Source: Pratylenchus scribneri (taxonomy: Eukaryota > Nematoda > Chromadorea > Rhabditida > Pratylenchidae). From it: a stretch of 64,000 bases of DNA. The position numbers were made by a program, and so were the translations under genes. This document shows positions 1 through 11,500 of this stretch, in pieces (positions within the stretch are counted from its first letter, which is position 1; the number at the start of each line of letters is the position of its first letter). The notes under the pieces were generated by a model. It did no database searches and was not told the DNA's origin. It was given only the letters and a program-made list of their open reading frames with translations. The stretch covers positions 186,001 to 250,000 of the forward strand of contig JAQSEB010000003.1 in the NCBI GenBank assembly GCA_030063045.1, given 5' to 3'.

Positions 1-1497
1 GAATGAAAATCAGAATTGTTTCCGGAAAGAAAATCAGAACAATTCTTTCCGGAATGAAAATCAGAATTGTTTCCGGAAAGAAAATCAGAACTCTTTCCGG
101 AATGAAAATCAGAATTGTTTCCGGAATGAAAACAGAATTGTTTCCGGAATGAAAATCAGAATTCTTTCGGAATGAAAATCAGAATTGTTTCCGGAATGAA
201 AATCAGAACAATTCTTTCCGGAATGAAAATCAGAACAATTGTTTCCGGAATGAAAATCAGAATTGTTTCCGGAATGAAAATCAGAACAATTCTTTCCGGA
301 ATGAAAATCAGAACAATTCTTTCCGGAATGAAAATCAGAATTGTTTCCGGAATGAAAATCAGAACAATTCTTTCCGGAATGAAAATCAGAATTGTTTCCG
401 GAATGAAAATCAGAACAATTGTTTCCGGAATGAAAATCAGAATTGTTTCCGGAATGAAAATCAGAATTCTTTCCGGAAAGAAAATCAGAATTGTTTCCGG
501 AATGAAAATCAGAACAATTCTTTCCGGAATGAAAATCAGAATTGTTTCCGGAATGAAAATCAGAACAATTCTTTCCGGAATGAAAATCAGAATTGTTTCC
601 GGAATGAAAATCAGAATTGTTTCCGGAATGAAAATCAGAGCAATTCTTTCCGGAATGAAAATCAGAATTCTTTCCGGAATGAAAATCAGAATTGTTTCCG
701 GAATGAAAATCAGAACAATTCTTTCCGGAATGAAAATCAGAATTGTTTCCGGAATGAAAATCAGAACAATTCTTTCCGGAATGAAAATCAGAATTGTTTC
801 CGGAATGAAAATCAGAATTGTTTCCGGAATGAAAATCAGAATTCTTTCGGAATGAAAATCAGAACAATTCTTTCCGGAATGAAAAACAGAATTCTTTCCG
901 GAATGAAAATCAGAATTGTTTCCGGAATGAAAATCAGAATTGTTTCCGGAATGAAAATCAGAATTGTTTCCGGAATGAAAATCAGAATTGTTTCCGGAAA
1001 GAAAATCAGAACAATTCTTTCCGGAATGAAAATCAGAATTGTTTCCGGAAAGAAAATCAGAACTCTTTCCGGAATGAAAATCAGAATTGTTTCCGGAATG
1101 AAAACAGAATTGTTTCCGGAATGAAAATCAGAATTCTTTCCGGAAAGAAAATCAGAACTCTTTCCGGAATGAAAACAGAATTGTTTCCGGAATGAAAATC
1201 AGAACAATTCTTTCCGGAATGAAAATCAGAATTGTTTCCGGAATGAAAATCAGAACAATTCTTTCCGGAATGAAAATCAGAATTGTTTCCGGAATGAAAA
1301 TCAGAACAATTCTTTACGGAATGAAAATCAGAATTGTTTCCGGAATGAAAATCAGAATTGTTTCCGGAATGAAAATCAGAATTCTTTCGGAATGAAAATC
1401 AGAACAATTCTTTCCGGAATGAAAAACAGAATTCTTTCGGAATGAAAATCAGAACAATTCTTTCCGGAATGAAAATCAGAATTCTTTCCGGAAAGAA
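1..1497. repeat. Minisatellite family A, 24/27-bp units, in GNL3-like intron
   Basis: Continuous tandem array from the left edge. Units begin GGAATGAAAATCAGAA and end TTTCC. They come as a 24-bp form (centre TTG or TTC) and a 27-bp form (extra CAA). Every unit junction forms the palindrome TTCCGGAA. Both lengths are multiples of three and lack stops, so long repetitive ORFs appear on both strands; these are not genes. The array begins just past the donor of the last visible GNL3-like exon, so it sits in that gene's intron. The same unit recurs at 11935-12455 and 14585-14725 in introns of two other genes. Confidence 0.95.
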
Positions 1498-4400
1498 ATA
1501 AAAAGAGGAAAACCCACCATCAATGATGACTCGAATATCCTGGTCGAGGGCATCTAAATCGAATTCCTTTGAAAATTCAGCAACCAATTCGGTGGACAAT
1601 ATTTGAGAATTTCCTTCACTTTCATCCATTTTTTCCTCTTGAATTGGCGGTTCCGTATAATAGCGCAATTTTCCACTGTTCCAATCATTCAAAACCTCAA
1701 GAATTAATAATTTATTTAATTTAAAAAAAATTAATTTTTTGCCTGTTTGGCCGCCGCATTCAAATCTGGTCGACCGCCCTTCTTCAGGCGGCCTAATCGA
1801 CGAGAGAGCAGTGCCAAAAATTGATCGCAATCCGCGAATTCCGGAATTCCATAATGAAGCATTAACTAAAAATTTGCAAATTTTAATTAAATATTTAGAA
1901 TAATTTGGAATACTAAACATGAATTTGTCTTCATTTTGTTTACTTTAAGTAATTTTGGAAATGTTTTAATGTTTACAACTACAAATGAACATGGAACATG
2001 CATTTATGTTCAAATATATGAATAAAATAAAGGCATATTCAAGTTTAGTTGACAAAAATACCCTATAATTTAATTTTGATTTTAGTGACTTGAAATTTTT
2101 GGTGAAAATATTCCAAAAAGTTGGGTTGTTAAAATTAGTCCACTTAATTCTTAATACCTTTTTTTGATTTTAAAAATATATATTTCACCTAGAAATGGAC
2201 TATATAATTTATTTAAAAATGCTTAGTGTGCATAAATTAAGAACAAGCGAAAAAAAAATGTTAAGAAAAAATTAAATTTCCAAAAGTGGGTTCGAACCAC
2301 CGATTTAATTTTAAGTGGGATTTTCTATTTTTATTAAAATATTGTTACGAATTGGTTCATTAAATTAAAAACCAACCACTTTGACGGAACATCGGCGAAG
2401 AATAGCGTTGATTGGGGTGATTGGATCGGCCAACGTTTCCACTCGGATCACATTCTTCAGCGACAGTTCACTTGCATCCAACTGACCTTTGGGGGCCAAA
2501 ACAACGCCGGGCGAGTCGATCAGTCGAATGTGCTTGTCCAGCTCGATTTCTTGCATTTGCCTAAATTTTTTTTGGAATTTTTAAAAAAATTAAGTCCATA
2601 GACTAGTGAATTTTTTAAAATAGTTTTTGGTCCAAATACTATAGTTTCACTTTCACTAGAAATGTAATTTATAGAATGTAGAATGAGTGTTCCGTGTTCC
2701 CCCTTATGGGTAGAAAAAAGTCGAAAAATTTGAATTTTTCAGTCAAATTAATGCTCAATCGATAGTTTAGGTTTCCATTTCCAGTCCTGGGTTTAAGGCT
2801 TATGTTAGATTAAGGTCAGATTTAGGCTGGCTAGGGTTTATAATGAAAATTTTGCTAAAAATTTTTTTTAAATTTTTAAAATTCTATTTAAAAAATTTTT
2901 AAAATTCTATTTAAAAAATTTTTATAAATTCTATTTAAAAAATTATTTTCTATTTAAAAAAAAATTTAAAAATTATATTTAAAAATTTTTTGAAAATTCC
3001 TCTACTGAAAATTTCCTACAGGAAGGTCCTTCCATATTATAAAATTTAGGACTCGGGTTCGAATCCGTTCAGAGGACGAAATTTTTTAGGCTTATTAAAC
3101 ACTTTTTATGAAGTTTTTATACACTCTATTGTAAATATTCTAGACGAAATAGAGTAATCGAAGTCAAAAAATTTCACCCGAAAAGTGCAAATGTTTGCAA
3201 AAAAATTAAAATATTTTTGTCATAAACTTTGTCAATCCCGGAGTGGCCCCAGTCTGGCAAGCCCGCTTCCTCTTCAAACTGTTAATTACGCTGCTTTTGC
3301 CCACATTCGGGAAGCCGACCACACCAACACGAATTGAAGTTTTGATTTCCTTATTTCGGCAATAATTGGCCAACAGTTTCATCACCAATTCCGCACCAAT
3401 GCATTTGGCAGAGAGTTGGGAATTCATTAAGTTTGAATAGGAGAAACGACCCTAAAAAATTAGAAATTATTGGAATTATTAATCATGGGAATTTAATTTG
3501 GCGAAAAAACATTGAAAATAACGGTTCAGAAAGTTTATCCTAGACCCTTAAACCCTATAATCAATCAATCGATACGAATTATTATAATGATTTTGGTTTA
3601 ACGATCTTTTATTTGTTTTGAACCGAAAATGAAAACCAGTTTAAAACCAAAATACATATAAACAGTTTGATACGAAAAATTAAAATTGGGTTTAAACGGT
3701 TTAAAACTGAAAAATCAAAATTGGTCTATAGTTTTGAACCTTTAAACCAATTAGGTTTAGAAGACCATTTAATACCTACCGATTTATATTGACCAAACTA
3801 TGGCAAACTATATTACCATTCAATGCGTTTTGAACCAGCTAACATTATCCATTAGAGAACCTTATAATATAATATGTACTTTATTTTCGACATTTTCTGC
3901 ATTTTTTTCTATAAATCCATTAATAACATTAATTATTGACTAACCAATTTCTGACTCTGCTCTTGTGTGGATGCTTTGAATGCGATTGTTGGGAATTGTT
4001 GACGTAAATGGGCCAACCATTTCAGCAAATTCTCTTTTGGGACCAAATCAATTTTGTTCAACATCAAAACAAGCCGTTTGCCACTATCAATCACCAATTG
4101 TTCAATTTGGGCACTTCTACTTCCGAGAGGGTCGCGCGCATCCAAAACCTTAAAAAATAGTTTAAAGAATTTCGGAAAATTGGGACAATTTACACGGAAT
4201 TGGCTTAATGCTGGGCTAGCCAATTTTGGAAATCTGGTTTTCTAGGTTTAATAGAAAGTAGAAACGTGAGAATAGGCTCATTCGACTTGGCATGGTCGAT
4301 TTAGTCTATGGAATTTCAATCACAGACCGCAGACCGGTATCCGGTATGATCTTGTCTTGAAAAGCTGAACCATTGTTTAAACCCAAACCGGTTTTGAGTC

Positions 4401-6091
4401 AATTTTGAAAATCTAGGCTTCATAAAAACATGAGAATAGGCTCATTCGACTTGGCACGGTCAATCTAGTATAAGAAATTTCAATTTCAAGACGGTATGAA
4501 CCAGTTTTGAAAAGCTAAATCGTTGTTTAAACCTAAAACCGATTTTGGTTCACTAACTTTTGACTAGACCTTATTTCGGATCTGAAATTAAAAATTCATA
4601 GACTAAATCGATCATACTGATTTCTAAGAAGCCTAGAAAACGAGTTTAAATTTAATTTCTTTAAACCCAAACCGGTTTCGGTTTCCTAACTTTTGCTTAA
4701 TTCTTATTACGGTTCTGAAATAAAAAATTTATAGACAAAATCGATCATGCCGAGTTGAATTAGCCTATTTTCATGTTTCTACGAAGCCAAGAAAAAATAG
4801 TTAAACCGTTGTTTAAACCCAAACCGGTTTCGGTTTACTAACTTTCGTCTAAGCTTTTTAACTGGTCTGAAATTAAAAATTCATAGACTAAATCGATCGT
4901 GCCGAGTTGAATTAGCCTATTTTCATGTTTCTACGAAGCCAAGAAAAAATAGTTAAACCGTTGTTTAAACCCAAACCGGTTTCGGTTTACTAACTTTCGT
5001 CTAAGCTTTTTAACTGGTCTGAAATCAAAAATTCATAGACTAAATCGATCATGCCGAACTGGATGAGCCTATTATGACATTTCTATGAAGCATAGAAACC
5101 GAGATTTCCAAAAATAACTAGCCAAGCATTCTAGCCATTTCCAGAAAATGTCCAATTTCCAAAATTATTTTTAACATTTATATATTTGGGGTTGAGGATT
5201 AGACCATTTAAACTTTATATCATTCAGTATGCCACAACGAGATGAGTCGATTGTTGTAAAGTTTGTCACGGTTTGGGTCAAAATTTAATAGGTTAGGTAT
5301 TAAACCGTCCAAACCAAATTTGGTTTTTGGTTCATAACTCTTTTGTTTTTGATCTAACCCCGATAATCTATAGGCCAATCGATTCGCCGCGATGAGCTCT
5401 ATCGAATGGTATAAGGTTTATATGGCATAAGATTAATCACTAAAAAGTTATTGACAAAAAAAACCTCAAGTATGATGTCGGCCCCTTCAATGGTTCGACG
5501 CACTTCATTTGCATAAGTTTTCACTGTTTTGGCATTTGTTTTCGTTGCTGTCTCAAAGGCAATCTTTTCCGGGAGCGCTTCCAACAAATATTGATTTTCC
5601 GTGAATTTTTCCTTAAATTATTTACAGAATTAAACTTAAAAACCCCCCAAAAACCTCCTCAATGGCTGCCCTTTTTGCCAATTTCTCCATGGAATCACCT
5701 GGATTTGTAATCTTCCTTTTCTTATTCTCCTTCTTCGTCAATTTTTGTTGAACTTTCTTCTGCACTTTTTCCTCTCGGATTTCTTCACGTTTTTTCTCCG
5801 CTTCCAACAGCAATTCCTCCTTGAATGGACATTTGTTCGGCACTGAAATTGGCTTATCACCTTTCTTCTTTTTGGCTGAATCTTTAAATTTATATGAGCC
5901 ATTTTTAATGAAAAAATCATTTTAAAACCTTTGGCCAACTTCTTCAGCTTTTTTGAATGTTCCTTCACTTTTTTCTGAATTTTGAATTTCTTTTTGCAGG
6001 TCAAACGTTTGCTTGGTTTTTCTGAAATTATTTAGCACAATTATTAAACAATTTTGAGTGTGATGCACTTACTTAAACAGTATTTGGCCAT
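1498..6091 (-). CDS. nst-1: GNL3/nucleostemin-like nucleolar GTPase (3' end missing)
   Basis: Circularly permuted GTPase of the nucleostemin/GNL3-GNL3L family, which acts in the nucleolus in 60S ribosome biogenesis. Exons on the minus strand: about 6091-6073, 6021-5929, 5881-5655, 5611-5465, 4148-3945, 3451-3228, 2560-2377, 1865-1743, 1695-1518; all junctions are phase-consistent. Order seen: basic N-terminus with the GNL3 signature ([16 protein letters not shown]), a lysine/glutamate-rich coiled coil, then G4 (NKIDL), G1 (GFPNVGKSS) and G3 (DSPG). This permuted order defines the family. The C-terminal part has LGRLKKGG and [13 protein letters not shown], as in relatives. The ATG at 6091 is the only start giving the conserved N-terminus. 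The exon ending near 1518 has a GT donor and the reading continues beyond the window through the minisatellite intron. The 1742-1696 intron seems to use a GC donor. Paralogue assignment (GNL3 versus GNL3L) is not certain. Confidence 0.93.
3520..5420. repeat. Foldback and tandem repeats in GNL3-like introns
   Basis: Introns between 3452-3900 and 4150-5460 hold an interspersed family rich in AAACCGGTTT-like words, with complementary arms such as GAATAGGCTCATTCGACTTG and later AATTAGCCTATTTTCATG. A block of about 160 bp is repeated in tandem around 4775-5090 (two near-identical copies containing CCCAAACCGGTTTCGGTTTA). The same family appears in introns near 26760, 28560, 31670 and 46820. No coding potential seen. 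Confidence 0.75.
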
Positions 6092-6273
6092 CGCTGTCGT
6101 TTGATTCTTTTAAAATATTCAAATCAAAATCTCAAATTAATAAATCTAGAAGCATATAAAATAAATTATAAATAAATAGGAATAATTGGAAACTGGTTTA
6201 AAACCGAAATTTTGGAGAGATTAAATAAAGCAGAGAATAAATAGATAATTACCCCTATGTTTAGGAAGAAGTG
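6092..6273. promoter_or_regulatory. Short divergent intergenic region (bidirectional promoter candidate)
   Basis: 182 bp separate the GNL3-like ATG (minus) from the first ATG of the plus-strand SDR/TMEM254-like gene. Very AT-rich, with no ORF and no clear TATA box. TTTAG just before GAAGAAGTGAAAATGG could be a spliced-leader acceptor for the plus gene. Promoter role is inferred from position only. Confidence 0.4.
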
Positions 6274-8183
6274 AAAATGGTTTATAATAAAAACCCGCAT
6301 TTTTCAAGGTGGATTCCGTTTATGTCGATCGAAAGATGCGCAACCCAAATTGTGGACGCTGTGCTCAAAGAAAAAGTGCTCGCTTTTATGCCACCTTGGC
6401 TAAGTTTGTTAACAGCGGTTAATAGGTACGGATCTTCGAAAATATTAAATAAACCTTTTAATTAATCTAATAGGAAGGATTAATTCCATAAATCCAATAT
6501 ATTCTCCAACACCAAAAATATTGTCTTTTTGGTGTATATTTTATGCGTTTAACCGAAAAAGTTTAAGATTTAAATTAAACTATGTTTTTTGTTGGTTTAA
6601 CATTTATCTATGGTTTTGTAACCCGCTTAGAGGTTTTCTAACATGTCATATCCGAAGATATCATCATTATTCATTATCATTGATTTTTTGGTTTTTTAAA
6701 TCCTGGATCCTGGAAAAATTGAGGAAAAGGGAAAATGGGATAAAATGTCTTATAGCCGGGCATTTTTTGGTAAAACCAACCAAAACCTTAAAAATCTTTT
6801 CGTTAGCACTGGGCCAGTGTCCACTATATCACCGTTTTTTAGCTTTTTATCGCTGAATATGCAACGAATTGCTCGGGACTTTATCAATTGCCGATATGAG
6901 GAGTTGGGCGAAGAGGAAAGGACAAACAACAGCGAAGAAAATGGAGGGGAAAATAGGGAAAAAATGAATGAAGAAAAATTGGCGAAAGATTCATCGTCGA
7001 CATATGGGCCAATAATGGAAAATGGCGGATTAAATAGGGGAAAAAGAAAAAGTCTACGTGAATTGGGCCAAATGGCAATGCGCGACTATTTTAAACTGGC
7101 TCATCCCATTTGGTGGGTGCTGATTCCACCGGGAATGTTGCTTACCTTTGTAAGTAAATCACAAATAATGGATTAGAAAAATTTAAATTCTTAGAAAAAT
7201 AAGATAAAACACACATTTATGAGTAGAACACGAAGTTTTATTGGGCAAAACAACATTTTATAGGGCAAAACACAAACATTTTATTAGGCAAAACATAAAC
7301 ATTTTATTGGGCAAAACACAAACATTTTATTAGGCAAAACATAAACATTTTATTGGGCAAAACACAAACATTTTATTGGGCAAAACACAAACATTTTATT
7401 GGGCAAAACACAAACATTTTATTAGGCAAAACATAAACATTTTATTGGGCAAAACACAAACATTTTATTGGGCAAAACACAAACATTTTATTGGGCAAAA
7501 CACAAACATTTTATTGGGCAAAACACAAACATTTTATTGAGCAAAACACAAATAGACAAAACACAAACATTTTATTGGGCAAAACACAAACACATTTTAT
7601 TAGACAAAACACAAACACATTTTACTGGGCAAAACACAAATAGACAAAACACAAACATTTTATTGGGCAAAACACAAACACATTTATTGAGCAAAACACA
7701 CACATTTTATTAGACAAAACACAAACATTTTATTGGGCAAAACACAAACACATTTTATTTGGCAAAACACAAACACATTTTATTGGGCAAATACAAACTT
7801 TAAATACAAAAACACATTGAAAAAAAAAACAAAAGAAAAAATACATCTTATTTTTTAGTTGACTTCCTACAATCCTGAACTGGTCAATGTGCCCTGGCTT
7901 TCTTTGCTCGGCCAATTAGCTTACTATATGGGTAAAGCCAAAATTTTTGTCAAATTTTTATTCACTCAACATTCCAATTAAAGGCACTGAACATCCACAA
8001 GTGATGCTTTGGATCAACATTTTTGCATGGGCCTGGCATTTGTTCGCAGCAATTTGGGCACTTTACCTCGTCGACTCCCTCCACTTGTCCCATAAATGCG
8101 CATTCCTATGGTTTATTCAAACATTTATATTGGGCCTCCCATCACTTCTGATGTTGTTCAAATTCCAACGAAAAAACGGCTGA
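6274..8183 (+). CDS. SDR C-terminal remnant fused to TMEM254-like (DUF4499) membrane domain
   Basis: Four exons: about 6274-6435, 6842-7151, 7860-7932, 7985-8183; junction phases agree (AAT AG|C TTT; ATG G|GC ACT). The product is about 245 aa. Residues 1-70 resemble the C-terminal tail of short-chain dehydrogenases (IERCATQIVDAVL, FMPPWLSLL, RIARDFINCRYEE). The Rossmann motifs TGxxxGxG and YxxxK are absent, and there is no room upstream because the GNL3-like gene starts 182 bp away. A charged low-complexity linker follows, then a multi-pass domain resembling TMEM254, ending LWFIQTFILGLPSLLML and a basic tail. A catalytic role is unlikely in this form. Either it is a derived, truncated gene or further exons lie elsewhere. 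The long third intron carries a minisatellite. Confidence 0.7.
7205..7800. repeat. Minisatellite family B, about 23-bp unit, intronic
   Basis: Tandem array of TTTTATTGGGCAAAACACAA plus ACA, with one-base variants (TTAGGC, GACAAA) and some shortened units. It fills the intron between the second and third exons of the TMEM254-like gene. The ORF across it is repeat-derived. Related units (GGCAAAACACAAATATTTTA) occur in degenerate form near 56715-56765, downstream of the carrier gene. Confidence 0.93.
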
Positions 8184-8500
8184 AATTGAGAAAAGCGGAC
8201 AAAAATACTTACTAAGCATTTTTTCAATCTTTTGTTATTCCAATTAGGTTTTTTTCCTTTTTTGATTTATTAATAAGTTCAAAAAAAAATTGTATACTCT
8301 ATTTTCGTATTTTCAACCGAAAAATTTTTTCCATCCCAAAATTCCAATTTATTATATTTCTATAATTTCCACCCAATTTATTTTCGTACAAATTTCTCCT
8401 CCATCAACAAAATTACCATTTTTCTGCCATACATAATCATTTTAATTTTTCATTTTTTATTGAAATTATTTTTTATAAAATGATAAAATAAAATCAAAAA
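8184..8500. other. Convergent 3' intergenic region
   Basis: AT-rich spacer between the stop of the plus TMEM254-like gene and the stop of the minus KDM8-like gene. It must contain both 3' UTRs. AATAAA-type words are present but not diagnostic. No ORF or repeat of note. Confidence 0.7.
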
Positions 8501-11500
8501 TTATTCGTCTTTATTTTCATCCATTTCTCTGCCTCCTTCTTCGCCAATTATTTTTTTGCTTGGGCCAAACCAAATTGAGACGGAAATGCTCGGTTCAAGT
8601 GCTGAAAATATTTTAATTAAATATTGAAAATTCCTTCCAAATTTAACCTCGAACATGATGAAACCACCCGCGCGGAATGAACAAACATTCACCGGAGCCG
8701 ACCACAAAATCATGGCATTGGACTTGGCCAAATTGGGGGAAATTTTCCAGGTCCGGGTGCTCCACATCGACCTTTAGAAATTATTATTTGATTTGAATTA
8801 TAATTTATTTTTAATTAATTAATAATTATTTTTATTTTCATTTTTATGGGTTTTTTTTGCCAATTTTGTGGTAAAAATATCAAATAATTTTTTTATTAAA
8901 TTTTATTATATTTAAAATTTTTTATGGGATTTAATTTAAATTTTTTTGGTAATTTTGGTGAAAATATTTTTTGTGAACCTGACTGGTATTTTGACGCATA
9001 AGATCATCGAAAAGGTAAAGTCGATCGCGTTCCATCGGTGAAATTAAGCGAACAAATTTTCGGCCTCGAATTTGACAGAACATATTATGCCTTGGATCGG
9101 TGTGCAAAGGTGATACTGAAAAAAATATATTTACTAATTTAATTAATTTTGGCTTTAATTATTGCATTTTTAAAAATTTATTATTTAATTTATTTAATTT
9201 TAGCTAAGTTAATTAGAATTTTTAATGATTTCTTAACTAAGAAAAATTCAAATATTTAAAAAATTTTCAAAACCTGTTCCTGCCGGTCCAATGAACATAT
9301 TCAAAGTGAATTCCTCCTCTTCTTTTTCATCATTTTGACCAATTTCTTCGCATTTTTCTTGTTCATTTTGTCCAAATGCGCAATAGTCCGGAATTGGAAT
9401 GTCAGCAAGCAATTCGGGCACTTGGTCAAGCAGTCGATGTTGGGCCAAATAGCCCCGGGGTTTGGCGTTTGAAGTGGATGATGGCTGCAAAATTGGAAAA
9501 TTTGTTAATTAATTAAAATAAAATATTTAAATTTTATTTATTTTTAAATCTAAATTGTACAGTTTTAAAAATGGCTATTTAAGGAATTACGAAAATAATA
9601 TTAATAAATATTTAATTTTATTTGATTTTTTTAATTAAAAATGGATTAAAAACTAATTTTTTTAAATACATTTTAAAACTCACTTCGACTCCATTCTCCT
9701 CGGGAAACACATAATCGACCAAATATTGATGGAATGGCATTAATTCTTGGCGCCAATCCTCATCCGTATACTTGCTTCCCAACTCGACGGGAACGAGTCG
9801 ATGGCCACAAATTCGATTCAAAAAGGAGAAACTTAAATTTTTTAAAATTATTTAACCAAATTCTTTCATTAATTTTTGGATACTATTTTTAAAAAATTTG
9901 GTAAAAACTATAAAATAAAAAATATTTCTTTTAATTTTGTGTTTTTCAACATTTATTAATTTTTACAAAAAAATTAAAAAAATTATTTTGAAAATATTTT
10001 AGCGAATAAAATAATTAGCTGAGCTGTGCGCAGATTTTTGACCCAATACAAAAAAAAACAGGAATTTTGGAAGTTGCGTTTTACAAATTGAACAATTGAA
10101 GCGTGTTTCAGGAAAGGAAAAGGAAAGAAAAAAGAAGCGTTTTGAATGGAATAATAAATAAATCAAAGCAAAATGATGGATTTTTTGTGGAAAAGGAAAA
10201 ATGAAAGCTGGAAATTAGCGGCGACAAAAATGCGAAATATTACAAATTATTAAGATTTATTAATGGAAAAAACATGTTGAAATTTTGCTTAAGAAATTAA
10301 TTCATATTAAATATTAATTTCAGAAAAATTGCAATTTTCTCCATGTAAAATAAAAATTAGAAATAATTATAAAAAATAGTGTGAGAAATGTTGTGTTTCG
10401 TTTCGGCCGCCGCCCACCCTCCACCCCTTTTCGCTATTCATCCGTAAGTCGTTGGTGAATTCCGGTCAGATGAATGTCCAAAACACCAAAATTTGTTGGG
10501 GAAATTGCGTAACTGGAAATTAAAAATTAAAATTTTTTGGTGAATTTTTATTATTAAAATGATCAAAAAATTCCCAATAAATTCATTTTCCAATTTTTAA
10601 ATATTAAAAAAATTAAAAAACGCACTCGATGCCCTTTTGTTTGAGGTATTGAATGAGCCGAGCGCGAATGATCGACGGTTGACCCGTTGTTTTGCCATAA
10701 CCCGTGATGGCATGCAACTTCCGATAGTTTGGATGTTTTTCTGCAAAAAACTTATTTTTATTGGAAAGGAAAATATTTTTATAAAATTAAAAAAATTTAA
10801 TCGAATAAAATTAAATTTAAAATATTTCTATTTAAAATTATTTTGAACTTACCACGGCACAAATCAATTTTGTATTTGATCAGCTCCAATGCCCTTTCCG
10901 CGCCCATATCGTGCAAATCCAAGTACACATCGTTATGCGAATTCCAGGCACGGATTCGATCGCATTGTGACTCCAGCCAACGCTTTTCCTCAACAAGTGA
11001 ACGAGCCTTTAATTAAATAAATATATATTTCAGTAATGAGTTGTTTTTTGGGGATGTTCGGGAATGGCTAATTCCCAATGACCTTCGCCAGGCCCCCGAT
11101 GGGTCCCAGTGGCCCTTCTCGTGTTCTTCTTCAGTGCCATTTTTACAGGGTTTTTTCATTCATTTTATCCAGTTGTTATTCACAATATTGACGAGGGAAG
11201 GTGGAAAGGACGAGCGGGTCTCGACCCACCCAAAATGATGGAATCATGGGAGGGGAGACTCCGATTGGAGAGAATGATTTCCCTTATATTGAACAAATTA
11301 GGGGCGGGGAAAGGTGGTACTAACAATATATTTAAAATATAATATTGATTCTGATCACCTTGCTGGCAAAATGGGCACGGATGGCACCATCACGACTACT
11401 TATTGAATTCGCTTTTGCCACATAAAATTTGCGTTCTTCTTCGATTCGGGCCAAATCTTTGGCTATTTCGTCGATTTCCTCCACTCTTTGAAACCAATTC

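Noticed and set aside
172..1395. Long ORFs reading [17 protein letters not shown] repeats
   Set aside because: They exist only because minisatellite units are 24 or 27 bp and stop-free; open on both strands; intronic.
7205..7800. CRISPR-like regular repeats
   Set aside because: No unique spacers; contiguous minisatellite in a eukaryotic intron.
10637..10846. Plus-strand ORF across the Smr exon
   Set aside because: Antisense shadow of the N4BP2-like Smr-domain exon.
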